The translations under genes were made by a program, and so were the position numbers. A DNA stretch of 64,000 nt from Candidatus Nomurabacteria bacterium (GTDB lineage Bacteria; Patescibacteria; Paceibacteria; UBA9973). Positions within the stretch are counted from its first letter, which is position 1; every line of letters begins with the position of its first letter. The notes under the pieces are model-generated. The model did not search any database. It was not told where the DNA came from and was given only the letters and a program-made list of their open reading frames with translations. Below, piece by piece: positions 1 through 9,445 of the stretch. The stretch spans positions 1-64,000 of the forward strand of contig JAPLXP010000014.1 in NCBI GenBank assembly GCA_026396015.1, in the 5' to 3' direction.

Positions 1-930
1 AAATAGAACCTCTTACCCATAGAGTATTTCCTGATAGACTATAATAAATACTATCTGGTGTAGGTGGATTTGGAGTGACGGTAGGTACAGTAATATTGGC
101 TGATTGTAATGTCGTGCCTGTTATAACACTGTTTGTAATTCGATAAGAATAAGCACCACTGTCAAACATTTCATGAAATGTTTTTGTATATATTCGTGAT
201 GTTGCCCCAGATATCAAAGTACCATTTTTATACCATTGGTATGAATCATTGGTATTTACTGCGACAGATGGAGTGATAACCATAGTATCTCCCTCTGCAA
301 AGCTTAGATTTCGAGCAGTATCAACAGTATTTTGTGGTGTATAAGTAAACCCTGTTCTATTAAATGTACTTAAATTTGGTTCCAAGTCTCCAAAAGTAAA
401 GTCGTTATTATTAAGACTAACAACAACACCAGATGTTGTAATCGCGGACAAGTCAGGCACAACCCCAGACAAATGATTTCCAGCAAGATAAGCACCTACT
501 AATTTTGTAAGATTGTTAACACTAGAAGGTATAGCCCCTGTTAAATTATTACTCGACAAATTAAAAATAACCAGATTACTTAAATTGCCAACTGACGCCG
601 GAATACTACCAGTAAGACCTGGATTATTTAGTATATTCAATTGATTAAAGTGTGACGCTGACAAATTACCAATTTCTGCTGGCAATGTACCAACAAGATT
701 ATTATTAAAACCTAAAGTTCTAATATGCCCTGAACTAACAGTAACTCCAGACCAAGTACTCACAGCTGTGTTTGTATTCCAATTTGTCTTAGTTGTCCAA
801 TTAGCACCACCAGTACTATTGTAAATGGCTATTAGTGCCTCACATTCAGTCTGTGGAATCCCTGTAGTCCCTGTCGGATATTAAATACACCGAACATCAC
901 AAATAAAATAACCAAATGTTTGAATTTCAT
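1..930 (-). pseudogene. Leucine-rich-repeat surface protein, frameshifted after the signal peptide and cut by the window edge
   Basis: An ATG at 930 opens a 32-codon frame (stop at 832-834) starting MKFKHLVILFVMFGVFN, which reads as a signal peptide or membrane anchor. The long downstream frame begins after a stop at 881-883, has no usable start, and stays open to base 1. It encodes the usual LRR cap (ECEALIAIYNSTGGANW), about four plant-type LRRs with NLTGAIPSSV-like consensus, then an Ig-like segment (YQWYKNGTLISGA). Joining the frames near 875-885 needs one single-base indel. It is probably an exported adhesin-like protein. The break could be a real mutation, phase variation or an assembly error. 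The C-terminus lies outside the window. Confidence 0.75.
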
Positions 931-937
931 AAGATGA

Positions 938-946
938 ATTATATCA
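938..946 (-). promoter_or_regulatory. Extended -10 promoter of the LRR gene
   Basis: The minus strand reads TGATATAAT with TATAAT at 943-938, seven bases before the ATG at 930. No good -35 is visible. The spacing implies a leaderless transcript. Confidence 0.55.
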
Positions 947-1004
947 GATATTTTTTTAAACAAAAGCATGTTTTATAAGGTTTTTTATTGTCTTTCTAAG
1001 AATT

Positions 1005-3098
1005 CTACGCATCCAGCTTTCTCTTTAGCATCATAATCTCATCTCTTAGAATTGCAGCAGTTTCAAAATCTAGTTCTTTAACTGCACCATTCATCTCCTT
1101 CTCCTTCATCTTGATAATCTTGTCATAGACGATAACGTTGCGCTCTTCATCGGAAAGGAGCAGATTATTAATCGAATCCTTTTCTGTCTTTCCTTTTTTA
1201 TTTTTATCTTTTGCAAAAGCTTTTTTGAATAGCTCGATATCTAGATCGAGCTCGGCATTCACAGCCTTCTCATGTTTGTTCTCCAACTGCTGCGTAATAT
1301 CTTGAATCTTTTTCAAAATTGTCTTTGGGGTAATTTTATTTTTCTTGTTGTATGCAATCTGAATATTTCTTCGGCGAGTCGTCTCCCCTATGGCACGCTC
1401 CATACTGCCGGTCATCTTGTCGGCATACAATATCACCCTGCCCTCACTATTGCGAGCGGCACGTCCAATAGTCTGGATCAGTGATGTCTCAGAACGTAGG
1501 AAGCCCTCCTTGTCTGCGTCGAGGATTCCGATGAGCGCTACCTCTGGCAAGTCTAATCCCTCACGGAGCAGGTTCACTCCGACGATCACATCAAATTCAC
1601 CTTTACGGAATTGAGTCAGGATTTGAATACGCTCGATAGTCTTGATCTCACTGTGCATATACTCTGCCTTGATTCCTCTGTCTTTTAGGTAAATAGAAAG
1701 GTCCTCGGCCATACGCTTTGTCAGTGTAGTAGCTATTACACGGAAACCACGTTTGATTGTAGCTTCTGTCTCGGCAATAAAATCCTGAACTTGACCGGGG
1801 AAATCCCCACCCGCACTCACTGGCTTTATGATTATCTCTGGATCTATCAATCCTGTAGGGCGAATAATCTGCTCGACGATTTTATCGCTCACAGATTTTT
1901 CACGATCAGAAGGTGTCGCAGATACATATACCATCTGACCTACACGCTCTTCGAATTCTTCAGCTTTTAGAGGTCTATTATCCTTTGCACTCGGTAGTCG
2001 AAAACCGAACTCCACCAGAGTTTCCTTTCTGGATTTATCTGCTGCATACATACCCTGCAGTTGTGGCAGTGTGACGTGTGACTCATCGATAATAGTGAGA
2101 AAATCTTTTTTGAAATATGAGAGCAATGTCTCTGGAGCCTCGCCTTCCTTCTTGCCAGATAAATGGCGAGAATAGTTTTCAATACCATTACAATATCCGA
2201 CTTCCTTTATCATCGCTAGATCATAATTTGTACGGCGCTTTATTCTCTCCAATTCCAATGGCTTGCCTTCTTTTTCAAATTTCTTCAATTGTCCATCCAA
2301 CTCTTTTTTAATACTCTTTACTGCGCGATCAACCTGAGCCTTCTCTGTGATAAAGTGCTTTGTTGGGAAAAGGAAAATACTCTCTTCTTCAGAAAGAATA
2401 TGTGAAGATACTGGATCTACTTTTGCGATGCGAGATATCTTACTACCAGCGAATTCTATCTGATATACAAAAGTCTCTGATACTGGCATGACCTCGATCT
2501 TGGGACCAATAGAACGGAATTGCCCAGAATTGATATCGGCATTCGTGCGCTCAAAGTGCACCTCGATCAACTTCTTCATTATTGTCATTCGGTCTACTTT
2601 TTCACCTACAGAGATTTTCAAATTTACACGCTCGTATTCCTCGGGACTTCCGAGACCATATATACAAGACACAGATGCGACGATGATAGTATCGCGACGT
2701 GTGAGTATTGCCTGAGTAGAAGCATGACGAAGACGATCAATCTCTTTGTTGATCTGTGCATCCTTTTCTATGTATGTATCCGATGCTGGCATATATGCCT
2801 CGGGCTGATAGTAGTCATAGTAAGATACGAAATAGTGAACTGCAGCATCAGGGAAAAATTCACGGAACTCTTGGGCTAGCTGTGCAGCGAGAGTCTTGTT
2901 GTGGGCGATAATGAGAGTCGGCTTGTTCACCTGCTCTATCACATTGGCAATAGTAAAAGTCTTACCGGTTCCTGTAGCTCCCAATAGAGTCTGCTTTCGG
3001 AGGCCTTTTTCAATACCTTCTACTAAACCAGAAATAGCCAGCGGCTGGTCCCCAGCTGGCTTGTAATCGCTCTTTAATTTAAATACTTTATTTTCCAT
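1005..3098 (-). CDS. uvrB: Excinuclease ABC subunit B
   Basis: UvrB is the DNA-damage-verifying helicase-like subunit of nucleotide excision repair; it is loaded by UvrA and then recruits UvrC. The 697 residues match the family length. Visible parts are the Walker A motif GATGTGKT near residue 40, the beta-hairpin with YYDYYQPEAYMPASDTYIEK, the DESH Walker B motif, helicase motifs V and VI (VNLLREGLDLPEV, QTIGRAARN), and a C-terminal UVR motif (ELDFETAAILRDEI). It is the last gene of its strand run, followed by the LRR gene on the same strand. The assignment is firm. Confidence 0.98.
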   Translation of the reverse strand: MENKVFKLKSDYKPAGDQPLAISGLVEGIEKGLRKQTLLGATGTGKTFTIANVIEQVNKPTLIIAHNKTLAAQLAQEFREFFPDAAVHYFVSYYDYYQPEAYMPASDTYIEKDAQINKEIDRLRHASTQAILTRRDTIIVASVSCIYGLGSPEEYERVNLKISVGEKVDRMTIMKKLIEVHFERTNADINSGQFRSIGPKIEVMPVSETFVYQIEFAGSKISRIAKVDPVSSHILSEEESIFLFPTKHFITEKAQVDRAVKSIKKELDGQLKKFEKEGKPLELERIKRRTNYDLAMIKEVGYCNGIENYSRHLSGKKEGEAPETLLSYFKKDFLTIIDESHVTLPQLQGMYAADKSRKETLVEFGFRLPSAKDNRPLKAEEFEERVGQMVYVSATPSDREKSVSDKIVEQIIRPTGLIDPEIIIKPVSAGGDFPGQVQDFIAETEATIKRGFRVIATTLTKRMAEDLSIYLKDRGIKAEYMHSEIKTIERIQILTQFRKGEFDVIVGVNLLREGLDLPEVALIGILDADKEGFLRSETSLIQTIGRAARNSEGRVILYADKMTGSMERAIGETTRRRNIQIAYNKKNKITPKTILKKIQDITQQLENKHEKAVNAELDLDIELFKKAFAKDKNKKGKTEKDSINNLLLSDEERNVIVYDKIIKMKEKEMNGAVKELDFETAAILRDEIMMLKRKLDA

Positions 3099-3225
3099 AT
3101 TGTATAAAAGATATATACACTGTATAGTAAAATAAAATCGCTAGCAAGCGGATGCACATAAATCATACAATATCCTTTTGGATATTGTTGGGAACCTTGC
3201 CACAGCATAGTCCTAGCCATTTTAA

Positions 3226-3246
3226 AAGCCTGATAATCTCAGGCTT
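3226..3246. terminator. Bidirectional hairpin terminator after tgt
   Basis: AAGCCTGA and TCAGGCTT form a hairpin with a five-base loop, with A-run and T-run flanks on both sides. It lies directly after the tgt stop codon. Confidence 0.7.
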
Positions 3247-3249
3247 TTT

Positions 3250-4563
3250 TTATTTCAAATACTCTTTTAGGAAATCTTCTTTAAACGTAAAAAATGTATC
3301 ATTCAAGATGGCATTGCGCATATCCATCACCAGCTTGTTTATAAAATAGACATTATGAATAGAGCCTAGCGTGCCTGCGAGCATCTCCTTGGATCGGTAC
3401 AGGTGCGACACATACGCACGAGTATAATTGGCGCAGGTATAGCAAGCACAACCCTCCTCGACAGGAGTGAAATCTTTTACAAACTTCGCATTCATCATAT
3501 TTATCTTTCCATTCTTTGTATACAGTGTGCCATTGCGAGCTATACGAGTAGGAGCTACACAATCAAAAAGATCTACTCCATTCTCCACACCCATAAATAA
3601 ATCTTCAGGCTCACCGATACCTAATAGATGACGAGGCTTTTCTTCAGGTAGAACTTCATTTACCCACTTCACAGCTGTACTCATATCCTCCTTGGCAAAT
3701 GAGCCACCAATACCGAAACCATTAAAATCCATAGCACCGATGATGTCGGCACTCTGTTTGCGTAGCTTTTCACTGCGGCCACCCTGGACTATACCAAATA
3801 GAGCCTGGGGAAGTTTATTCCCCTCTTGAGGGGTGGATTTTGTACTCAAAATACGGGGTGGATAGGACTCATCCACCTCCCCCTGCGGGTACTCCTCAAG
3901 AGGAGAATTTAAATTCTTCTCGTCCTCCTTTTTCTTGTGTTCATCTAAACTTCTTTTTGCCCAAGCGTGTGTACGAGAAAGTGCCTCCTCCTGATAGCGA
4001 TCAGTCTCGGCTGGACTAGTACATTCATCAAAAGCAAAAATAATATCAGCACCTAAATTTTGCTGAATCTGAATAGATTTTTCTGGGGTAATATAATGAA
4101 AACTACCATCAATATGAGATCGAAAAGACACACCGTCATTACCGATAGTAGCGAGGCGTGGCACGCCATCATCCGCAGATGATCTCTCGGGTATTTGAAC
4201 ACTAGGATCTGCAGGCTTTACTACTTTTGAAATTTCTTTTCCGTATGCAGCACCCAAGGAAAAAACTTGGAATCCTCCAGAGTCTGTCATAGTAGGTCCA
4301 TGCCAATTCATAAAGCGACCCAACCCACCGGCCTCTGCAATCAGATCATCTCCTGGCTGGAGATACAGATGGTAAGTATTGGCGAGGACTACCTGAGCAC
4401 CTAGATCCACTAGCATCTCGGGTGTCATAGCTTTGACTGTGGCCTTTGTACCTACAGGAACAAAAGATGGAGTCAATATATCCCCATGTGGTGTAGACAA
4501 TACCCCTGCACGCCCTAAAAAATCAGGAATCTTTTTTTCTATTTTAAAATTAAATTTTTTCAT
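3250..4563 (-). CDS. tgt: Queuine/preQ1 tRNA-guanine transglycosylase with an extra internal insertion
   Basis: TGT swaps guanine 34 of GUN-anticodon tRNAs for a queuosine precursor. Visible family marks are the catalytic region MTDSGGFQVFSLG, FDECTSP, GIVQGG, PTRIARNGTLYT, and the zinc ligands C-x-C-x-x-C (GCACYTC) with the later histidine in SIHN. At 437 residues it is longer than the roughly 370-380 usual in the family. Residues 107-143 are an insertion that I believe occurs in related lineages. Residues 217-251 (3811-3915) coincide with a palindromic DNA element read in frame. It lies downstream of mreC with a three-base gap, so it is probably in the mre operon. Confidence 0.95.
   Translation of the reverse strand: MKKFNFKIEKKIPDFLGRAGVLSTPHGDILTPSFVPVGTKATVKAMTPEMLVDLGAQVVLANTYHLYLQPGDDLIAEAGGLGRFMNWHGPTMTDSGGFQVFSLGAAYGKEISKVVKPADPSVQIPERSSADDGVPRLATIGNDGVSFRSHIDGSFHYITPEKSIQIQQNLGADIIFAFDECTSPAETDRYQEEALSRTHAWAKRSLDEHKKKEDEKNLNSPLEEYPQGEVDESYPPRILSTKSTPQEGNKLPQALFGIVQGGRSEKLRKQSADIIGAMDFNGFGIGGSFAKEDMSTAVKWVNEVLPEEKPRHLLGIGEPEDLFMGVENGVDLFDCVAPTRIARNGTLYTKNGKINMMNAKFVKDFTPVEEGCACYTCANYTRAYVSHLYRSKEMLAGTLGSIHNVYFINKLVMDMRNAILNDTFFTFKEDFLKEYLK
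3811..3915. repeat. Palindromic repeat element inserted in frame inside tgt
   Basis: The plus strand has arms CCCCTCTTGAGGGG near 3820-3833 and CTCCTCAAGAGGAG near 3892-3905, each itself nearly palindromic. An inner hairpin GGGGTGGAT / ATCCACCTCCCC lies between them. The block encodes about 35 extra residues (SPLEEYPQGEVDES and following) absent from ordinary TGT enzymes. It resembles the GC-rich block at 14320-14440, which suggests a shared repeat family. Confidence 0.65.
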
Positions 4564-4566
4564 TAT

Positions 4567-5361
4567 TTATCTTTGTATTTGCACCCATTTCAACTGCTGA
4601 ATATTTGCAGGTGAACGTAGTAAAACTTTTTTAACTGGATCAGTCGGATTGGAAATGACTTCATCCATAATAGCTACAACCTCTGAAGTAAGTCCTGGAA
4701 ATACTACCATAGTACCCTTGCTACTATCTAGGTCGATAGGTACAGTCATCTCGAAATTGCCGCCACCGCGACCGACGAGTTCTACAGTAGCGTTTGATCC
4801 TATAATCATAGCCTCGGTAGTCTCTCCTGGATTTGAATACAATGAGACTAGAGATGTATGATCATAAACATTTGAAATATATCCGAGTGGTATCTGCTCA
4901 TCAGCAAAGACCTTGTCCCCTTCCTTTAAACCTACATCACTACCCACATCTATGATCAGAGTATCGTATGGTGATTGATTTGGCTTTACCAAAATATTCG
5001 CAAGAGTAAATGAATTCTTTACAGTCACTCGTCCTAGTAAACTTTTTAATTCTTCATTATCTTTTTTGAGAATCTGATAATCTGTCATCGCTAGATTTTG
5101 TTCTGTCAGTCTGCGGTTCAATTCTTCATTTTCCGCAAAGACAGATTTCTTTGTACGGATTAAATATGCAGAAGAAGATATCTCATTAGATGTGGCATTA
5201 CGAATCTTCCACAATGGCCTACCTAAAAAATTAAAAAATCCACCAGAAAAAGATACAAGCCCTGTAATAAAAATTAAAAATATTATAGAAGAAATAATAG
5301 CAATTTTAATAAATCGCTTTTTCTTCTCTATTCCCTTTTTATCTCGGAACTGATATTTCAT
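4567..5361 (-). CDS. mreC: Rod shape-determining protein MreC
   Basis: MreC links cytoplasmic MreB filaments to the extracytoplasmic cell-wall machinery. The protein has a basic N-terminus, one membrane helix at about residues 20-42 (IAIISSIIFLIFITGLVSF), a coiled-coil region at about 70-105, and the family beta domain (LVKPNQSPYDTLIIDVGSDVGLKEGDKVF). The 264 residues fit the family. Its start overlaps the end of mreB by 23 bases, indicating translational coupling. No mreD, rodA or PBP2 gene follows, since tgt comes next. Confidence 0.93.
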   Translation of the reverse strand: MKYQFRDKKGIEKKKRFIKIAIISSIIFLIFITGLVSFSGGFFNFLGRPLWKIRNATSNEISSSAYLIRTKKSVFAENEELNRRLTEQNLAMTDYQILKKDNEELKSLLGRVTVKNSFTLANILVKPNQSPYDTLIIDVGSDVGLKEGDKVFADEQIPLGYISNVYDHTSLVSLYSNPGETTEAMIIGSNATVELVGRGGGNFEMTVPIDLDSSKGTMVVFPGLTSEVVAIMDEVISNPTDPVKKVLLRSPANIQQLKWVQIQR

Positions 5362-6385
5362 CTGTCTTTATGAGTACGTCTTGATAATAATCAAATTCAT
5401 CAAGTATCACACCAGTACCACGAGCCACAGCTGTGAGTGGATCCTCAGCAATAAATATTGGAATTTTCAGTGCGTTAAAGAGTAGTGTGTCTAGTCCTCT
5501 GATGAGTGCACCACCACCTGCTAGTACTACACCTCGGTGCATACTGTCAGACAGCAACTCTGGAGGAGTAGTCTCGAGTACTTCTTTCACTCCATCTACT
5601 AGAGATAATACAGAAGGCATGATCGCCTCACGGATATCTGAATCAGTCACGATCACCTGACGAGGTAGGCCTGTGACGATATCACGTCCACGGACCTCAG
5701 CCTCTAGTGGATCACCCTCTACTACTGTACCGATAGCAATCTTTACACCTTCGGCTGTTTTCTCTCCTATTAAAAGCTTGAATTCATCACGCATATAATT
5801 GATGATATCGGTATTGAGTTTATCTCCAGCAATTTTTAAATTCTTGGAACGGACAACACCCGCCAGTGATATAACCGCTACGTCAGTGGTACCGCCACCG
5901 ATGTCTACGATTACGGATGCTACAGGATCCATAACAGGAAGACGAATGCCAATAGCAGCAGCCATCGGCTCCTCTACTATATGCACTTCTCGAGCACCAG
6001 CAGAGAGTGCTGCGTCCTCGACTGCACGAATCTCGACATTGGTAATACCAGTCGGCACACCTACGACGACACGTGGACGGATAAATTTCTTTGAGATTTT
6101 TTCTGCCTTACTGATCAGATATGCGAGCATCTCCTCAGTCACTTCAAAATCTGAAATCACACCATCCACCACTGGGCGGACTGCACGCACATGACCTGGA
6201 GTACGACCAAGCATCTGCTTTGCCTCGGCACCTACGGCTACGATCTGACCTGTCTTTTGATTTACTACGACGACAGAAGGCTCGTTTATCACGATGCCAT
6301 ACCCCTTTAAATACACTAGGGTATTTGCCGTACCGAGATCAATCCCGATATCATTTGAAAATTGTTTGTATAGTTTCTTTAGCAT
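5339..6385 (-). CDS. mreB: Rod shape-determining protein MreB (actin homologue)
   Basis: MreB forms ATP-dependent actin-like filaments under the membrane and guides side-wall synthesis. The 348-residue protein carries the actin-fold signatures: phosphate 1 (DIGIDLGTANTLVYLKG), EEPMAAAIG, phosphate 2 (VDIGGGTTDVAVIS), and the adenosine motif (VVLAGGGALIRGLD). It overlaps proS upstream by 35 bases and mreC downstream by 23, so these genes are co-transcribed. A rod-like or elongated cell is implied. Confidence 0.98.
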   Translation of the reverse strand: MLKKLYKQFSNDIGIDLGTANTLVYLKGYGIVINEPSVVVVNQKTGQIVAVGAEAKQMLGRTPGHVRAVRPVVDGVISDFEVTEEMLAYLISKAEKISKKFIRPRVVVGVPTGITNVEIRAVEDAALSAGAREVHIVEEPMAAAIGIRLPVMDPVASVIVDIGGGTTDVAVISLAGVVRSKNLKIAGDKLNTDIINYMRDEFKLLIGEKTAEGVKIAIGTVVEGDPLEAEVRGRDIVTGLPRQVIVTDSDIREAIMPSVLSLVDGVKEVLETTPPELLSDSMHRGVVLAGGGALIRGLDTLLFNALKIPIFIAEDPLTAVARGTGVILDEFDYYQDVLIKTDEISVPR

Positions 6386-7601
6386 AAATATTTCCTTTCT
6401 CTTCAGTTCTTTTCTTTACTTCGTATCCATCTTTACTGTTACTTCTCTTTGATACCACAATTCGATAAGGAATACCAATCAAATCTGAATCTGCAAATTT
6501 TTCTCCAGCACTCATACCATGTCTATCATCAAACAATACATCTACTTTTTCTGCTTTCAAAAATTCATAAAGTTCATTTGCATCCTTCATCACTTCTTCA
6601 TCTTCACCCAATACTAATAGATGCGCCTGGAATGGTGCTATAGATTCTGGCCAGATGATTCCCTTGTCATCAGAGAGCACCTCTACTACTGTACCCATCA
6701 GACGAGTGAGTCCTATACCGTATGAACCCATAAATACCAACACATCCTCACCTTTTTCATTCTTGTACTTCAATTCAAATGGCTCAGAGAATCTCGTATT
6801 GAGTGAGAATATATTTCCGACTTCAATAGATTTATTCTCAACGAGAGTATTTTTGTCTAAGCCAAGATTCTGAAGTACTTCATCATTGTAGACCTCTAAG
6901 TTCACAGCGATACCCTTGTTCTCGTCTACGTAGATAGTGTCTTCACCAGAGCTGGTGATAGTTTGGAATTCATGAGAATATTTTGAAAAGACTCCACCTG
7001 AAGCAAATGTCATATATGTCAGATGACCAATACCGACACGTTGAAATACATTCTTGTAAGCTATTTTTGCTTTCTCGTAAAATTCATTGTGTTCAGATTC
7101 ATCTTTAGAGAATGAATATAGTGCCTTCCAGTAGAACTCTCTTCCACGCAAAATGCCAGATTTACTGCGAGTCTCATTTCTGAAAATACTCTTGAAGTCA
7201 TATGGATAGATAGGTAGATCTTTGTAAGAACTGATGTATTGAGTGAGGAGATTTGAATAAGCTTCTTCGTTTGTAAAAGAAAGACCAATCTCACCACCAT
7301 TCTTTAATTTAGATTTGAACCAATTGTCTACAACATCATCACTCCAGCGATTAGACTTTTCCCAGACTTCCTTGTTTTGAATGATAGATGTACGCATCTC
7401 GATACCGCCGATAGCATTCATCTCGCTACGAATGATATCCTCAATCTTTTTGATGACGATGAGTCCTAGTGGCAAAAATGAATAAACACCAGCCATTTCC
7501 TTGTAAATAAAACCTGCACGAATAAGGAGCTCTGCATTCTTGGCTACTTCATCCGCAGGTGCTTCCTTCTTTGTTTTTGTAAATAATTGAGATTGTCTCA
7601 T
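6351..7601 (-). CDS. proS: Prolyl-tRNA synthetase, short form
   Basis: This class II synthetase charges tRNA-Pro. Motif 2 is seen as FRNETRSKSGILRGREFYW, motif 3 as GSYGIGLTRLMGTVVE, followed by an anticodon-binding domain (HLLVLGEDEE to the end). The 416 residues are much fewer than the roughly 570 of the E. coli enzyme, because the inserted editing domain between motifs 2 and 3 is missing. I chose the ATG at 7601 (MRQSQLF) over 7610 because the earlier codon lies inside the -10 box. It is the first gene of the proS-mreB-mreC-tgt unit. Confidence 0.95.
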   Translation of the reverse strand: MRQSQLFTKTKKEAPADEVAKNAELLIRAGFIYKEMAGVYSFLPLGLIVIKKIEDIIRSEMNAIGGIEMRTSIIQNKEVWEKSNRWSDDVVDNWFKSKLKNGGEIGLSFTNEEAYSNLLTQYISSYKDLPIYPYDFKSIFRNETRSKSGILRGREFYWKALYSFSKDESEHNEFYEKAKIAYKNVFQRVGIGHLTYMTFASGGVFSKYSHEFQTITSSGEDTIYVDENKGIAVNLEVYNDEVLQNLGLDKNTLVENKSIEVGNIFSLNTRFSEPFELKYKNEKGEDVLVFMGSYGIGLTRLMGTVVEVLSDDKGIIWPESIAPFQAHLLVLGEDEEVMKDANELYEFLKAEKVDVLFDDRHGMSAGEKFADSDLIGIPYRIVVSKRSNSKDGYEVKKRTEEKGNIYAKETIQTIFK

Positions 7602-7608
7602 ATACCCC

Positions 7609-7637
7609 ATACTACCCTAAAAACCCATTTTGGGCAA
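7609..7637 (-). promoter_or_regulatory. Promoter of proS-mreBC-tgt
   Basis: TTGCCC (7637-7632), a 17-base spacer and TAGTAT (7614-7609) stand seven bases before the ATG at 7601. The transcript would be leaderless or nearly so. Confidence 0.6.
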
Positions 7638-7887
7638 AGTAATAGGTCTTGCAAAATAATGCTTTTTCTGGTATTGTGGCTATACCTTCCGTGAGGGGCT
7701 TTTTTATTACAACTAGCGAAGATTGTGTGGATGAGTACTCTCATACACGATATCTGAGTCGACGTTGTATCAAAAGGTTAATACCTTTTATAAAAATCCC
7801 TTGTAAATAGGCTGGAATGCTTAAAAACGGATGGCATTTGTCTGTCGAAAGACAAGTTATTAATTAACCACAGAATAAATTAATTTT
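7615..7887 (+). other. Long upstream region of rpsB with small hairpins
   Basis: This stretch separates the divergent proS and rpsB. It holds AAAAGGT/ACCTTTT near 7772-7789 and TTGTCT/AGACAA at 7838-7855, close before the rpsB start. A long structured leader would suit ribosomal-protein autoregulation, but I recognise no known rpsB leader family. No convincing promoter hexamer pair can be named. Confidence 0.3.
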
Positions 7888-8598
7888 ATGACTGATGTAA
7901 ACAAGAAAATCGAGGATATGTTCAAGGCTGGTACTCACTACGGGTATTCAAAGTCTCGACGTCACCCCTCTACAGCACCTTACATTTTTGGTACAAAAAA
8001 TGGCGTAGATATTATCAACATCGAAAAGACACACGAAGTCTTTGAAAAATTGCTAGCAATGGTGGCAAACCTCGCTCAATCTGGCAAGACAATCATGTTC
8101 GTAGGTACAAAGAGTGAAGCTCGCCAACAGGCAACTGAAGCAGCATTGGCTCTAGGTATGCCATACGTATCTGATCGTTGGGTTGGAGGTACTCTTACAA
8201 ACTTCCCTGAGATCAAGAAGCGTGTAGCAAAGCTATTGGACCTACGTGATCAGAAAGAAAAAGGTGGACTTGATAAATATACAAAAAAGGAAAGACTACT
8301 TATAGACCGTGAAATGGCAGATATGACAAAGAACTTCCAGGGCATTACAGGTATGACAAAAATACCAGATTACATGATCGTAGTTGACCCAAAGAAAGAA
8401 CACATCGCAGTGACAGAAGCTCGCAAGATGAAGATCCCAGTAATCGCAATCCTAAACACTGACTGTAATTCAAAGGATGTAGACTATCCTATCATAGCAA
8501 ACGATGCATCTGTATCTAGTATCTCTTTCTTCCTTTCAAACGTAAAAGAAGCATATGACAAGGGTCTAGCAGGTCAAACAACAGAAAAGAAAGCGTAA
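7888..8598 (+). CDS. rpsB: 30S ribosomal protein S2
   Basis: S2 joins the small subunit late and helps dock S1 or its substitute. The 236 residues cover the whole family, with the typical start (MFKAGTHYGYSKSRRHP), TLTNFPEIKKR, and the closing section DPKKEHIAVTEARKMKIPVIAILNTDCN. It is followed by tsf after 63 bases, the usual bacterial pairing. The assignment is firm. Confidence 0.98.
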   Translation: MTDVNKKIEDMFKAGTHYGYSKSRRHPSTAPYIFGTKNGVDIINIEKTHEVFEKLLAMVANLAQSGKTIMFVGTKSEARQQATEAALALGMPYVSDRWVGGTLTNFPEIKKRVAKLLDLRDQKEKGGLDKYTKKERLLIDREMADMTKNFQGITGMTKIPDYMIVVDPKKEHIAVTEARKMKIPVIAILNTDCNSKDVDYPIIANDASVSSISFFLSNVKEAYDKGLAGQTTEKKA

Positions 8599-8615
8599 AA
8601 GGATTTTAATGTTTC

Positions 8616-8645
8616 TTGCTTTTTGTTATACTTATTAAATATAAT
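8616..8645 (+). promoter_or_regulatory. Possible second promoter in front of tsf
   Basis: A perfect TATAAT lies at 8640-8645 in the rpsB-tsf gap. A weak TTGCTT sits at 8616-8621 with an 18-base spacer. The ATG follows 16 bases later. Tsf could therefore be transcribed separately as well as with rpsB. Confidence 0.35.
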
Positions 8646-8661
8646 CTAAATTTTGTTATTT

Positions 8662-9444
8662 ATGTCTATACAAATCACAACAGAGTTGATAAAAGAATTA
8701 AGAGATTCTACTGGAGTCTCTATCATGCAATGTAAAAAAGCTCTCGAAGAAGCCGAGGGTGATATGGAAAAAGCTCTTCTCGTATTAAAGAAGAAGTCTA
8801 GTGATATCGCTATGAAAAAGGCAGATCGTGAAGCACACGAAGGTTCTATCACAGTAAAAACAAGTGGAAACAAGACAGTAATACTAACACTATACTGTGA
8901 GACTGATTTCGTAGCTCGCAATGAAGACTTTGTAAACCTTGCAAACACCCTAACAGACAAAGCGCTAAATGAAGGTGTAGAGGCTATGCAGAATTCTTCA
9001 CTAGAATTGATAAACACTGTTGTGCAAAAGTGTGGAGAAAAAATAGAACTTGGAAAAGTTGAGATGATCGAAGGTGACGTGGTAGGTTCATACGTACACA
9101 TGGGCAAGACAGCTGTATTAGTATCTCTTACAGGAGGTACAGCAGAGATTGCAAAGGACGTAGCTATGCACATCGCAGCTATGAAGCCAGCATACATCAC
9201 ACGCGAAGAGATCGATGAAAAAGCTCAGACAGCAGTACGTGAATTGTTCGCAAAAGAAGTATCAGAATCAGACAAGCCAGAAGATATCAAAGCAAAGATG
9301 CTAGAAGGTAAAATCAATACATACTTCAAGGAGCAGACACTATTAGATCAGCCATTCATCAAGAATCCTGATATAACAATCGCTACCCTTCTTTCAAATA
9401 ATAAAGCCGTGATAGCAAAAATATCACGCGAATCAATAGGATAA
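8662..9444 (+). CDS. tsf: Elongation factor Ts
   Basis: EF-Ts recycles EF-Tu by exchanging GDP for GTP. The N-terminal UBA-like domain (ELIKELRDSTGVSIMQCKKALEEAEGDMEKAL) and the core TDFVARNEDF motif are plain. It has 260 residues from the ATG at 8662; a TTG at 8653 is also in frame, but the ATG starts exactly at the conserved MSIQIT-ELIKELR. It lies in an operon with rpsB and a small membrane protein that starts two bases after its stop. Confidence 0.97.
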   Translation: MSIQITTELIKELRDSTGVSIMQCKKALEEAEGDMEKALLVLKKKSSDIAMKKADREAHEGSITVKTSGNKTVILTLYCETDFVARNEDFVNLANTLTDKALNEGVEAMQNSSLELINTVVQKCGEKIELGKVEMIEGDVVGSYVHMGKTAVLVSLTGGTAEIAKDVAMHIAAMKPAYITREEIDEKAQTAVRELFAKEVSESDKPEDIKAKMLEGKINTYFKEQTLLDQPFIKNPDITIATLLSNNKAVIAKISRESIG

Positions 9445-9445
9445 T

